Positions 25,401 through 33,367 of a stretch of DNA of 64,000 nt are shown here, piece after piece (within the stretch, counting starts at the first letter, position 1; each line of letters starts with the position of its first letter). The notes below the pieces were generated by a model. It was not told the DNA's origin, made no database searches, and saw nothing but the letters and a program-made list of their open reading frames with translations. This stretch comes from an uncultured Porphyromonadaceae bacterium (lineage in GTDB: Bacteria; Bacteroidota; Bacteroidia; Bacteroidales; Muribaculaceae): NCBI GenBank assembly GCA_947175425.1, contig CAMWMR010000011.1:1-64000 (forward strand), written 5' to 3'. The position numbers were made by a program, and so were the translations under genes.

Positions 25401-26683
25401 TGAAAATGAAATTTGCGTTGATGATTCTTGCGGCATTTGTGCTGCATGCAAGCGCTTTTGCCGGACGGCCTACGGATGTGTATGATATTAAAGTATCGCC
25501 CTCGTCGGGTTCGTGGACAGCTGCTGTAGGCGAGAAAGTTAAATTCGATATTGTTGTAACGGAATCGAATGTGCCTGTTAAAGCCGGCGTAATCAAATAC
25601 GAAATCGGCGCCGACCTTATGGAACCTGCTATTTCAGGCGAGACCAAGCTGAAGAACGGCAGAGCTGTTGTTGACGGCGGAACGATGAAGGTGCCCGGAT
25701 TTTTGCGATGCAAAGCTACTTATGACAACGGCACCAAATACACTGCCATGGGTACAATAGGCTTTGAGCCTGAAAAGATTAAGGCAGTTACAGAGTTTCC
25801 CTCGGATTTCGAGCAATACTGGAAAAGCAATGTGGAACAGGCTCGCAAGACCGAGCTGACACCGCGGGTGACACTCATTCCCGAAAAGTGTACCGACAAG
25901 GCGCTGGCCTATCAGGTATCGTTTTGCTGCGGTTCGCCTCAGCGTCGGTTCTATGCAATGCTTGCCGTTCCCAAAGCTGCGGGGCAGTATCCGGCGGTTG
26001 TGCGTTTTCCCGGCGCGGGTGTTTATGCAATCGACGCTCCTACAGGTCTTGCCGAGCAGGGTGTTATAGCAATGGCTTTCGGTATTCACGGTATTCCCAA
26101 CAATCTTGATGCGGGCATTTACCGCGATCTCGACGGAGGTGCTTTGCGCGCTTATCCTACAATGAATCTTCACGATCGTGAGCAGTATTATTATAAAAAT
26201 GTTATTCTTGGCGCTGTGCGGGCGCTTGATTATGTACAGACTCTGCCCGAGTTCAATGGAAAACTTGCGGTGTTTGGAGGTAGCCAGGGCGGTTTCCTTG
26301 CCATTGCTGCAGCGGCTTTGCACGATGACGTGCAATTTGTAGTTGCCAATTTCCCTGCAATGAGCGACCTTGCCGGTTATGCGCATGGCCGTGCGGGAGG
26401 CTGGCCACATATATTCAAGTCTGAGGCTAACCGTACCGCCGAAATTATGAATAATATGAGTTACTTCGATACGGTGAATTTTGCGCGATTGGTAAAAGCT
26501 CCGGGGTATTACGCATTAGGGTTCAACGATTTGACATGCGCTCCGACAACAACTTATGCAGTATATAATGCTATAGCAGCTCCCAAAACGCTATACGTTG
26601 CACCGCTTGCCGGACATTACACGCTATCGGAGCAGAGTGCTGCCGAAAATGCCGCCCTGCTCGAAGCCCTCGGTTGCAAGTAG
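25400..26683 (+). CDS. CE7-type acetyl (xylan) esterase / cephalosporin-C deacetylase family, secreted
   Basis: Alpha/beta hydrolase removing acetyl groups from sugars. A signal peptide (about 1-21, ending ASAFAG) suggests periplasmic or surface location. An extra N-terminal beta domain (about 25-130) precedes the hydrolase domain. Catalytic residues are the nucleophile in FGGSQGG (S295), the acid in FNDLTCAPTT (D377) and the His in LAGHYTLSEQ (H406), all in CE7-like contexts. It follows the GH13 gene on the same strand but with a terminator and tandem repeat between them. The natural substrate is not evident. Confidence 0.85.
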   Translation: MKMKFALMILAAFVLHASAFAGRPTDVYDIKVSPSSGSWTAAVGEKVKFDIVVTESNVPVKAGVIKYEIGADLMEPAISGETKLKNGRAVVDGGTMKVPGFLRCKATYDNGTKYTAMGTIGFEPEKIKAVTEFPSDFEQYWKSNVEQARKTELTPRVTLIPEKCTDKALAYQVSFCCGSPQRRFYAMLAVPKAAGQYPAVVRFPGAGVYAIDAPTGLAEQGVIAMAFGIHGIPNNLDAGIYRDLDGGALRAYPTMNLHDREQYYYKNVILGAVRALDYVQTLPEFNGKLAVFGGSQGGFLAIAAAALHDDVQFVVANFPAMSDLAGYAHGRAGGWPHIFKSEANRTAEIMNNMSYFDTVNFARLVKAPGYYALGFNDLTCAPTTTYAVYNAIAAPKTLYVAPLAGHYTLSEQSAAENAALLEALGCK

Positions 26684-26710
26684 GATTTAATTTCGGTGAT
26701 TATAAAAAGT

Positions 26711-26744
26711 AAGGAGCCCCGGCGAATTTTCACCGGGGCTCCTT
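26711..26744. terminator. Bidirectional terminator between convergent genes
   Basis: A perfect 12-bp stem (AAGGAGCCCCGG / CCGGGGCTCCTT) with A-rich left and T-rich right flanks. It serves the esterase (+) and the end of the amidase operon (-). Confidence 0.85.
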
Positions 26745-26762
26745 TTCAGATTATGATTAGAG

Positions 26763-29201
26763 TTATTGAACGGCAATCCTCAGAGTATGAGCAGGCTTGT
26801 CTTGGCAGGATATGCGCAGTAAGTATATTCCTGCGGGATGTCCTGCAACGCTAATCTTGTTGGTGTTTTCGGCAAGGGCTACGCATGCGCCGGCGGCATT
26901 GATAAGCTCGAGACGGTTGATTGTTCCGGGAGCTTTAACGGTAACAATGTCGGAGGCGGGATTTGGTGTTGCTTCGTACATTGCGTTGTCGGCGGGAGTG
27001 ATTGCAACAGCACCGCTGCCGTTGATGCGGCGGGTTATGTTGTCGATGCTGAAGCTTCCCTGCTGAGTGACGGGGCTGTTTGTCTGTACAAGTCGAATGC
27101 CTGTCAGGAGGTAGGGGAATCCTTCCTCAAGCATGTCGAGCGTTTCTTCCTTGTACTGCCATCCACGGTAATCCATAAGGCCGAAGGAAACATATTTCAC
27201 ATCGGTACCCGAGGTGAGTATGGCGAGAACTTCGTGTGAGCTGAAGTCGCCGTTGATGTGGATTCCGAGTTTGTCGCCGTGATTGAAAATTTTATCGTTT
27301 GCGAGATAGTTCCAAGTAATGTCGCCGCCACGGAAGTCGGTAAACTTATAAGTAAGTTTAGTGCCGTAGCTGCCGAGCAGGTGTTCGGTTGAGCGAATAG
27401 CACCGGGCAGAGTAGATCCAATGCCGGTGGTTTTTTCGGGGTCGTAAGCGAACATTACATCGGTGCCTTCAAAAGTTTCGATAACTTCGGCATCCCCGGC
27501 TTCGGTGGAAACATCGGTAGCGGTGAACTTCATGACAATGTCTTCGCCCATGGGCAGGTTCTCGCGGTCGCGGAGTTCCGAGCCGAGAGTGAGCGAGTAG
27601 GTTTCGCCGGGAGTGAGCTTGCTTGCGAGAGCATAAATAATGTTTCCGAATCCGTTTCCAAGACGGTTGTAGAGTGTGCTGCGCGAGCTAACGGTAACGG
27701 CAGCGCCCTTTGAGTCGGTAATGGCGATGTTTTTGTAAATTGTGGTTGCGTCGACAGCATTATCGAAACGGAATTCGATTTTAGGCGAGTCGAAGTGAAC
27801 TTCGCCACCGTCGACAGGGAAACATTCGGTCATTTCCAGACGGTTTCGGTTTTGAGTTGTGAACTCGAAGGAGAGTTCATTCTCAAGGTTGGGATTCTGA
27901 CAGTAGGGGTCGGGATGACGAGCCTCTTTTCCGACGGTCACTTTATAGTGCGTATCGCGGGCAAGCGACAGATTGGGAGTGAAAGTTGCTTTGTGGTAAG
28001 AATCGGAATAGGTGAAGTATCCTTCAACGTCGGGTTCTATTTTGAAAGCTTTTTCAAAGGATTCCACATCGATGTCGGTGTTGAACTCGAAAGAAATGAC
28101 GTTGGAGCAGCTTATAGGCTCGTCGTTTTCCACTTTGGGGCCGTAAGCAACTATTTCGAGGGGGAATTCGCGTTTGAGGCTCATGCCGAACTCGGTGTAA
28201 GTAACTTCGTTGGCGGTAACAGTTACGTCCTGTTCCTCGGTGTAATAGTTATTTGTGGAAGTGCGTACTTTGTAGTTTCCGGGAGCAACGTTACGGAAAA
28301 CGAACACGCCGTTGTACATGTTGTCGGTGGTGCGTTTCTGCACGAGGTTTCCGTTCATGTCGAGCAGTTCAACGTAAGCGCCGTTCAGGGGAGCGAGTTT
28401 ATCGCGGCCGAGCATGGAGAAGTTGGCCGGCATAACGTATTCGCGGAGGTTGTGGTTGTCGTATACCACACCGGCAACGTTTCCGTTCACAAAGCGATCC
28501 TCGGTGTTATAGAATTCCATGATACCGCGAACAAAGTGCCATGCTTCGAGCCACCACATGTCGTCGTTCATGAGTCGGTGAGCTTCGGGGCGGTATTCGT
28601 GCATGGAGCCTTCCGAGAGAAGTCCCACAACGTAGAGAGTGCGCAGAACTCCCAGTCCGCCCGACCACATGTTTTTATAGAAAGTGAGGTCGCCGGCAAT
28701 ATACTCGGTGTTGCGCGACCATACGGGGAGCTGATTGGAGTGGAGCTGTTGCCAAATTATTTTGCTGAGAGTAATGTTTTCTTCGTAACGGGGTACGCCC
28801 TCGGTTTCCTCACGGTATAGCATGAGGGGGTAGTTCACATTCTCGCCGGCGTTTGAGTGGATTGAGAAGAACAGGTCCACATCCAGTTTGTTAGCTTCGG
28901 CAGCAATACCCGAGAGGGAGCGGTCGTCGGCCTGGGTGTTCTTGGTGCGCGACAGATAGGGTGTTGCACCGAGTGAGTCGAGGATGTGGTACATGTGCAA
29001 TCCTTTGTAGAGGTTACTTTTGGATTCCCAATAACCGTTTGAGTCGTTGCTGGCAAAAGGATAAATGCGGATTGGGCGGTCGTCGGAAGTGTATCCGCCG
29101 TGTCCGGGATTTATGTATATTTTGAGGTCGCTCATTTTTTTCGCCTCGGCCGCGCCTACTGCAGCTGCAAAGGCAAGCAGAAAAATAAGAATTCGTTTCA
29201 T
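26763..29201 (-). CDS. Secreted N-acetylmuramoyl-L-alanine amidase, copy 1, with T9SS-type tail
   Basis: Zinc amidase of the Amidase_3 family, cleaving the bond between MurNAc and the stem peptide. A signal peptide (1-20) is followed at once by the catalytic domain: zinc ligands in NPGHGG (H34), YWESKSN (E59) and FSIHSNA (H115), and the catalytic Glu in LLSEGSMHEY (E197). Then come a carboxypeptidase-regulatory-like beta domain (about 240-330), two Ig-like (Big_5-type) domains and another beta module. The final ~70 residues (ATPNPASDIVTV...AGIYLLRI) resemble a T9SS type A sorting domain. At 812 aa it is far larger than housekeeping AmiC-type enzymes. It is last in the five-gene operon and overlaps the propeller gene by 4 bases. 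Confidence 0.85.
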   Translation of the reverse strand: MKRILIFLLAFAAAVGAAEAKKMSDLKIYINPGHGGYTSDDRPIRIYPFASNDSNGYWESKSNLYKGLHMYHILDSLGATPYLSRTKNTQADDRSLSGIAAEANKLDVDLFFSIHSNAGENVNYPLMLYREETEGVPRYEENITLSKIIWQQLHSNQLPVWSRNTEYIAGDLTFYKNMWSGGLGVLRTLYVVGLLSEGSMHEYRPEAHRLMNDDMWWLEAWHFVRGIMEFYNTEDRFVNGNVAGVVYDNHNLREYVMPANFSMLGRDKLAPLNGAYVELLDMNGNLVQKRTTDNMYNGVFVFRNVAPGNYKVRTSTNNYYTEEQDVTVTANEVTYTEFGMSLKREFPLEIVAYGPKVENDEPISCSNVISFEFNTDIDVESFEKAFKIEPDVEGYFTYSDSYHKATFTPNLSLARDTHYKVTVGKEARHPDPYCQNPNLENELSFEFTTQNRNRLEMTECFPVDGGEVHFDSPKIEFRFDNAVDATTIYKNIAITDSKGAAVTVSSRSTLYNRLGNGFGNIIYALASKLTPGETYSLTLGSELRDRENLPMGEDIVMKFTATDVSTEAGDAEVIETFEGTDVMFAYDPEKTTGIGSTLPGAIRSTEHLLGSYGTKLTYKFTDFRGGDITWNYLANDKIFNHGDKLGIHINGDFSSHEVLAILTSGTDVKYVSFGLMDYRGWQYKEETLDMLEEGFPYLLTGIRLVQTNSPVTQQGSFSIDNITRRINGSGAVAITPADNAMYEATPNPASDIVTVKAPGTINRLELINAAGACVALAENTNKISVAGHPAGIYLLRISCQDKPAHTLRIAVQ

Positions 29202-30025
29202 CGGTCGTTGAGGTTTAGAATGAACATGTTACCGTTAATGTCGGAGAAAATTACGGTACCGGTTTCGGAAGCCGTAGCCTCGCCCACGAGCATATCGTCG
29301 TCGGTTAGCTGAGTTGTTTCGCCGGTACGTGTATCTACCATAACGAGTTTTGAGCTGAGGACAACATAACCGTCGTCGTAAGTAACCACGGCAATTATTT
29401 TGTCTTTTCCGGCCCAGGAAGTGAAATCGCCCTTGGGAAGCAGTTTTTTTGCGTTGTTACCGTCGGCATCACAAACGAATACTCCCTGGAAGGGTTCGGA
29501 GAATAGTAGCTGACCTTCGGACGAGAGGGTAGCCCACAGGTATGAGTGACTGTCGGCAACCGGGCGGATTCGTTTTTCCACACCGTTTCGACGGACGCAA
29601 ATGTCCTGATAGTCGGCCACGGCATAGTCGGCAGCTCCGAGCGCGGCAATGTTTACATGTTCGCGGGTAGCCTTGGCGAGCTGACGGTGTTTTCCGCTTT
29701 GTATGTTGAAGGCACGGACATCGCGGTAAAGCAGGCCGTCGCGCATTTCGGCAGTGCGGTAGTAGATTGTACGGCTGTCGGTAGAGAACACGGGTTCGAA
29801 GCCGGCAGAAGCAGCTTCGTCGATTTCGCTGACAGTGCCGTCGGTCATTGAGTATGCCTTAAGTCCGCGGTGATTGTCGGAAGAAAAGAGCAAAGTTTTT
29901 CCGTCGGGACTGAGCACGGGATGATGAGCGCCTGCAGGCAGAGCGAGTGGCGCATAAGGCAAGCCCGCGTAAGCCCCGAAAGCGAGGCTTAACGCGGCTG
30001 CTATAGAAAGCAGGTGTTTTTTCAT
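29198..30025 (-). CDS. Exported TolB-like beta-propeller protein, copy 1
   Basis: 275 aa with a signal peptide (about 1-20) and repeated WD40/TolB-like blades, for example HHPVLSPDGKTLLFSSD and EPVFSTDSRTIYYRT. There are no catalytic residues, so a binding or scaffold role is likely. Unlike its enzyme neighbours it lacks a C-terminal sorting domain and ends directly after a blade, so it may remain periplasmic. It overlaps the amidase copy 1 start by 4 bases, implying equal synthesis. It is clearly similar to the copy 2 protein at 32446-33348. Confidence 0.75.
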   Translation of the reverse strand: MKKHLLSIAAALSLAFGAYAGLPYAPLALPAGAHHPVLSPDGKTLLFSSDNHRGLKAYSMTDGTVSEIDEAASAGFEPVFSTDSRTIYYRTAEMRDGLLYRDVRAFNIQSGKHRQLAKATREHVNIAALGAADYAVADYQDICVRRNGVEKRIRPVADSHSYLWATLSSEGQLLFSEPFQGVFVCDADGNNAKKLLPKGDFTSWAGKDKIIAVVTYDDGYVVLSSKLVMVDTRTGETTQLTDDDMLVGEATASETGTVIFSDINGNMFILNLNDR

Positions 30026-30030
30026 GTTTA

Positions 30031-32433
30031 TTAATGAACAATTATTACGCGGTGAGCGCTTGTACCGTTTGCATTGGTAACAAGGGCAATGTAGTGTCCG
30101 TTGGCAATAGCGGAAACATTGAGGACGTTACCTCCGGCTTTGGCAACTTTGCGGCCGTCCATGTCGATGAGTTCCACCGATTCGATTATGCCGTCGGCAT
30201 TTGCAACGAGATATTCGGAAGCCGGGTTGGGGGAGATTGTAACGGTGTTGTCGGTAACGAGCGAAGAAACGCCTGCACCTTCGGCAATTTCAATGCGGTC
30301 GATTCCGAATGTACCGCTTCCGCTGATTTGAGATTTGTTCTGCACAAGTTTCACGCCTTCGAAAGTGTACTCGTCGGTACCTTCGAGAGCTTCGAGCGAA
30401 ACAACAAGATGTTTCCAGCCGAGGTAGTCGAGGTCGGCTACGTGTACGTAGCTTTGGGCGATGGGCGAGCTGAAGAGGAGGTAGAGCGAGTTGCCGGAGA
30501 GGTCGCCGTTGACGTGAACGGAGATTTTTTGATCGCGGGTAACTTTTGCTGGTTCTTCGGCCGAGTTGTCCCAAAGGATTTCGCCACCTTCGTTTCCGTC
30601 GAACGCATAGGTGTAGTTAACGGCTGTGCCGAACAGAGCGGTTTTGGTGTCGAGGGCAACCGACTGGGAAGTTACGTTTTGCGACTGTTCTTCGTTATAA
30701 GCGAAAACGGTTGCATCGGTCATTTCATCGATAACGAGACCGGCTTCGTGAGCAGATGCGTCGCATGCGGTGAAGAAGAGTTCAACTCCGTTCTGGAGAG
30801 TGAGGCCGTCGCGGTCGGCGAAATCTTTGGAAATTTCGAGGCGGTAGGTCTGTCCGGGAACGAGGTCTTTCAGCACGGGAATCTTAACGAAACCGAAGGG
30901 GCTTGTGCTTGAGTCGAAACGAGCGTTGCGGGTGTCGAGAGTTACGGCTGCGCCTGTTTCATCGTAGAGTTTGATTTGTTTGAGAACCTGGCTTGTTGCG
31001 GGACGTTTGTCGCTGCGCACTTCGATTGTGGGCTTGGTGTAGTGTACCATTGCATCCTGAGCGGGGGATATTGCAATCACCTGCAGGAAGTTGCGGTCGG
31101 TAGTCTTGAACTGCAACGAGAAAGGTTCTTCCATTTTGGTACCGCCTCCGTGAGCAGCTTCGGTTGAAATAGTAACCGTGTAGAGCGTGTTGGTAGCGTA
31201 GGGAGCGGTGGGGGTGAAAATCATGCGATAGTTGAGGTCCTCCCAGGTGAAAGTACCTTCGGCAGCGGGTTCAATGGAGAAAGCTTTTTCGGTAAGCTCG
31301 GTGTCCATGTCCCAGTTGAAGTCAATAACAATGGGAGCGTTGCAAAGAACTGCTTCCTCGCCTTCTTTCCATTCGGGGCTTGCGGCGAGCACCTGCGGGG
31401 GAGTGTTGCGAACTTTGTTGAGCTTGAAGTTTGCGTATGTCACTTCGTCGGCCTTTACCTCAACGGTTCTTTCGTCGGCGTAGTGGGATTCCACGTTGGT
31501 CTTGATAGTGTAGGTGCCGGGTTCAAGGTTCTTGAAGGCATATACACCGTTGGTATTGACGGTTTCGGTAGTGTAGGTGTCGATGAGTGTTCCGGAAGCG
31601 TCGTAGAGTTCAACCTTGGCAGTCTGGATTGTTGCCAGGAGGTCGTCGCCATACATGATGTAGCTGCCCGAGCGGGGGAAGCGAACGTCGTTGAGACGAC
31701 CGAAAATGTGACCCTTGTCGGTGCCTTCCACCTGAAAATATTCATCGATTGCGCGGCGGAAGTGATATGCCTCGAGCCAACAGAAATCCTTGTTCATAAG
31801 GCGGTATGCCTCGGGGATATAATCGTGGAACGAGCCTTCTGAGAGCATGCCTGTTACAGTCAGGCCGCGGAGTACGCCCAGGCCGGAAGTTCCCCAGCTT
31901 TTATAGAAGGACCAGTCGCCGCGGAGGTTGAGTGCGGTAGATGTCCACCAGGTAACTTCGTTTTCGAGGAGGTGCTTGTTGAGGATTCCTGCCACAACTT
32001 TGTCCTCGGGTTTAACGGGCTGGTCGTCGTATCCGCGATAAAGCATGAGGGGGAAGTTTCGGCGAGCCGAAGTACCTGTTGCGTTGGAGTGTATTGAGAA
32101 GAAAATGTCGGCCTGGGATTTGTTTGCAAGGCTTACGATTGTGCTCAAAGGCAGGTCGTCGGCGGTTGTGTTTGTAACACGCGACATTTCCACGGTGTAT
32201 CCTTTTGCCTGGAGCTGTTCGCGGAGTGCGAGGCCTTTGTCGAGGTTCGAGTTCGATTCCCAGTAACCGTTGGGGTCGCCCGATTTGTAGGGTTCGATTA
32301 CCACGTTACGGTCGTCGCTGTCGTGTCCGCCGTGTCCGGGATTAATGTAAACTTTGAGGTCGGAAGCGTTACCTGCCAAGGCGCCGATAGAGCCCGCGCC
32401 GGCAATCAGGAGGCTTAAAATTTGCTTTTTCAT
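30031..32433 (-). CDS. Secreted N-acetylmuramoyl-L-alanine amidase, copy 2, with T9SS-type tail
   Basis: Paralogue of the copy 1 amidase with the same layout: signal peptide, Amidase_3 domain (H34, E59, H115 at identical positions; catalytic Glu in MLSEGSFHDY, E199), a regulatory-like beta domain, Ig-like domains, and a sorting-type tail beginning ISPNPASEYLVAN. Identity is high in the catalytic domain and lower in the Ig-like region by eye, suggesting an old duplication with diverged binding modules. It lies 12 bases after propeller copy 2 and 5 bases before propeller copy 1. Both copies look catalytically complete. Confidence 0.85.
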   Translation of the reverse strand: MKKQILSLLIAGAGSIGALAGNASDLKVYINPGHGGHDSDDRNVVIEPYKSGDPNGYWESNSNLDKGLALREQLQAKGYTVEMSRVTNTTADDLPLSTIVSLANKSQADIFFSIHSNATGTSARRNFPLMLYRGYDDQPVKPEDKVVAGILNKHLLENEVTWWTSTALNLRGDWSFYKSWGTSGLGVLRGLTVTGMLSEGSFHDYIPEAYRLMNKDFCWLEAYHFRRAIDEYFQVEGTDKGHIFGRLNDVRFPRSGSYIMYGDDLLATIQTAKVELYDASGTLIDTYTTETVNTNGVYAFKNLEPGTYTIKTNVESHYADERTVEVKADEVTYANFKLNKVRNTPPQVLAASPEWKEGEEAVLCNAPIVIDFNWDMDTELTEKAFSIEPAAEGTFTWEDLNYRMIFTPTAPYATNTLYTVTISTEAAHGGGTKMEEPFSLQFKTTDRNFLQVIAISPAQDAMVHYTKPTIEVRSDKRPATSQVLKQIKLYDETGAAVTLDTRNARFDSSTSPFGFVKIPVLKDLVPGQTYRLEISKDFADRDGLTLQNGVELFFTACDASAHEAGLVIDEMTDATVFAYNEEQSQNVTSQSVALDTKTALFGTAVNYTYAFDGNEGGEILWDNSAEEPAKVTRDQKISVHVNGDLSGNSLYLLFSSPIAQSYVHVADLDYLGWKHLVVSLEALEGTDEYTFEGVKLVQNKSQISGSGTFGIDRIEIAEGAGVSSLVTDNTVTISPNPASEYLVANADGIIESVELIDMDGRKVAKAGGNVLNVSAIANGHYIALVTNANGTSAHRVIIVH

Positions 32434-32445
32434 TGTCAGAGCGGA

Positions 32446-33348
32446 TTAACGGTTAATAAGATTAACAGACATTTCAAAGAGACGGCCGTCGATAGTGTTG
32501 TACACAATCTTGCCGGCTTCAAATGAAGCTGTAGGGAACATTGTCATGCTTTCGGGACGGGTAATTTCCTGAATTTCGGAACCGTCGGCTTTGAGCATTA
32601 CTATTTGCGAAGAGCTGTACTGGTGTCCGTCGTCGGTGGCTTTCATGGCAACAACGGTGTTGTTTCCGAACCACACGGGAGCTTCGTAGTTGCCGAGGTC
32701 GGCAATAATATTTCCGTTGAGGTCGCAAATCACAATTCCGTGACCTGCGGCAACGAACATCACCTTAGTACCGTCGGGCGAAAGCGATTCCCACAGGTAT
32801 CCTGCGTAGGATTCAACGGGGGAGTATGCTTTTTCAACACCGTTTACAGTTATATATAAGGAGGAGCCTTCGGTGCGCACACCTGTTTGCACTTTTTTGC
32901 CGAAAGCTTTGCGTACGCCGTTGAATCGGGTTTCCATGCCACCTTTTGTGAGTTCGGGACGCTGGATGAAGCGGGCCGATTCACCGATTTTGGAGTTCGC
33001 TCCCTGTGCAATGTTGTAGCTGTGGAGCTGGCGCATTTGGCGGCCGTTGCTGTCGGGTGTCTGCGAAATGTAAATCACTTCGGCTCCGTCGGGGGTAAAA
33101 CGAGCGTCGAAACCGGCACGTTCCAGGTCGCATACAAGCGAAGTTGCGCCCGATTCAAAGTCGTAGATGCGCAGGTTGGAGTAGTCGGCGTTGGAGAACA
33201 GCAGTTTGTTTCCGTCGGGGCTTAGAACGGGGTTGTACAGATTGCTCTGTACACCGGCCAGAATAGGAGTGGCTTTGCCGGTTTCGGCAATGCGTGCACT
33301 CATGCCCATGCCTGAGGCGAGAGCTGCAAGTAACAGAAGTCGTTTCAT
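32446..33348 (-). CDS. Exported TolB-like beta-propeller protein, copy 2
   Basis: 300 aa with an N-terminal signal and propeller blades such as YNPVLSPDGNKLLFSNAD, DARFTPDGAEVIYIS and WESLSPDGTKVMFVAAGHG. It is paralogous to the copy 1 protein but has an insert around residues 110-160 (RPELTKGGMETRFNGVRKAFGKK). There is no sorting domain and no catalytic motif. It is placed between the glycosidase gene (19-base gap) and amidase copy 2 (12-base gap), so each amidase is preceded by its own propeller. Confidence 0.75.
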   Translation of the reverse strand: MKRLLLLAALASGMGMSARIAETGKATPILAGVQSNLYNPVLSPDGNKLLFSNADYSNLRIYDFESGATSLVCDLERAGFDARFTPDGAEVIYISQTPDSNGRQMRQLHSYNIAQGANSKIGESARFIQRPELTKGGMETRFNGVRKAFGKKVQTGVRTEGSSLYITVNGVEKAYSPVESYAGYLWESLSPDGTKVMFVAAGHGIVICDLNGNIIADLGNYEAPVWFGNNTVVAMKATDDGHQYSSSQIVMLKADGSEIQEITRPESMTMFPTASFEAGKIVYNTIDGRLFEMSVNLINR

Positions 33349-33367
33349 AAGGATAATTATGGTTTAG

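Noticed and set aside
27795-28820. 341-aa plus-strand ORF
   Set aside because: Antisense to amidase copy 1; Phe/Val-rich composition typical of a reverse-frame shadow.
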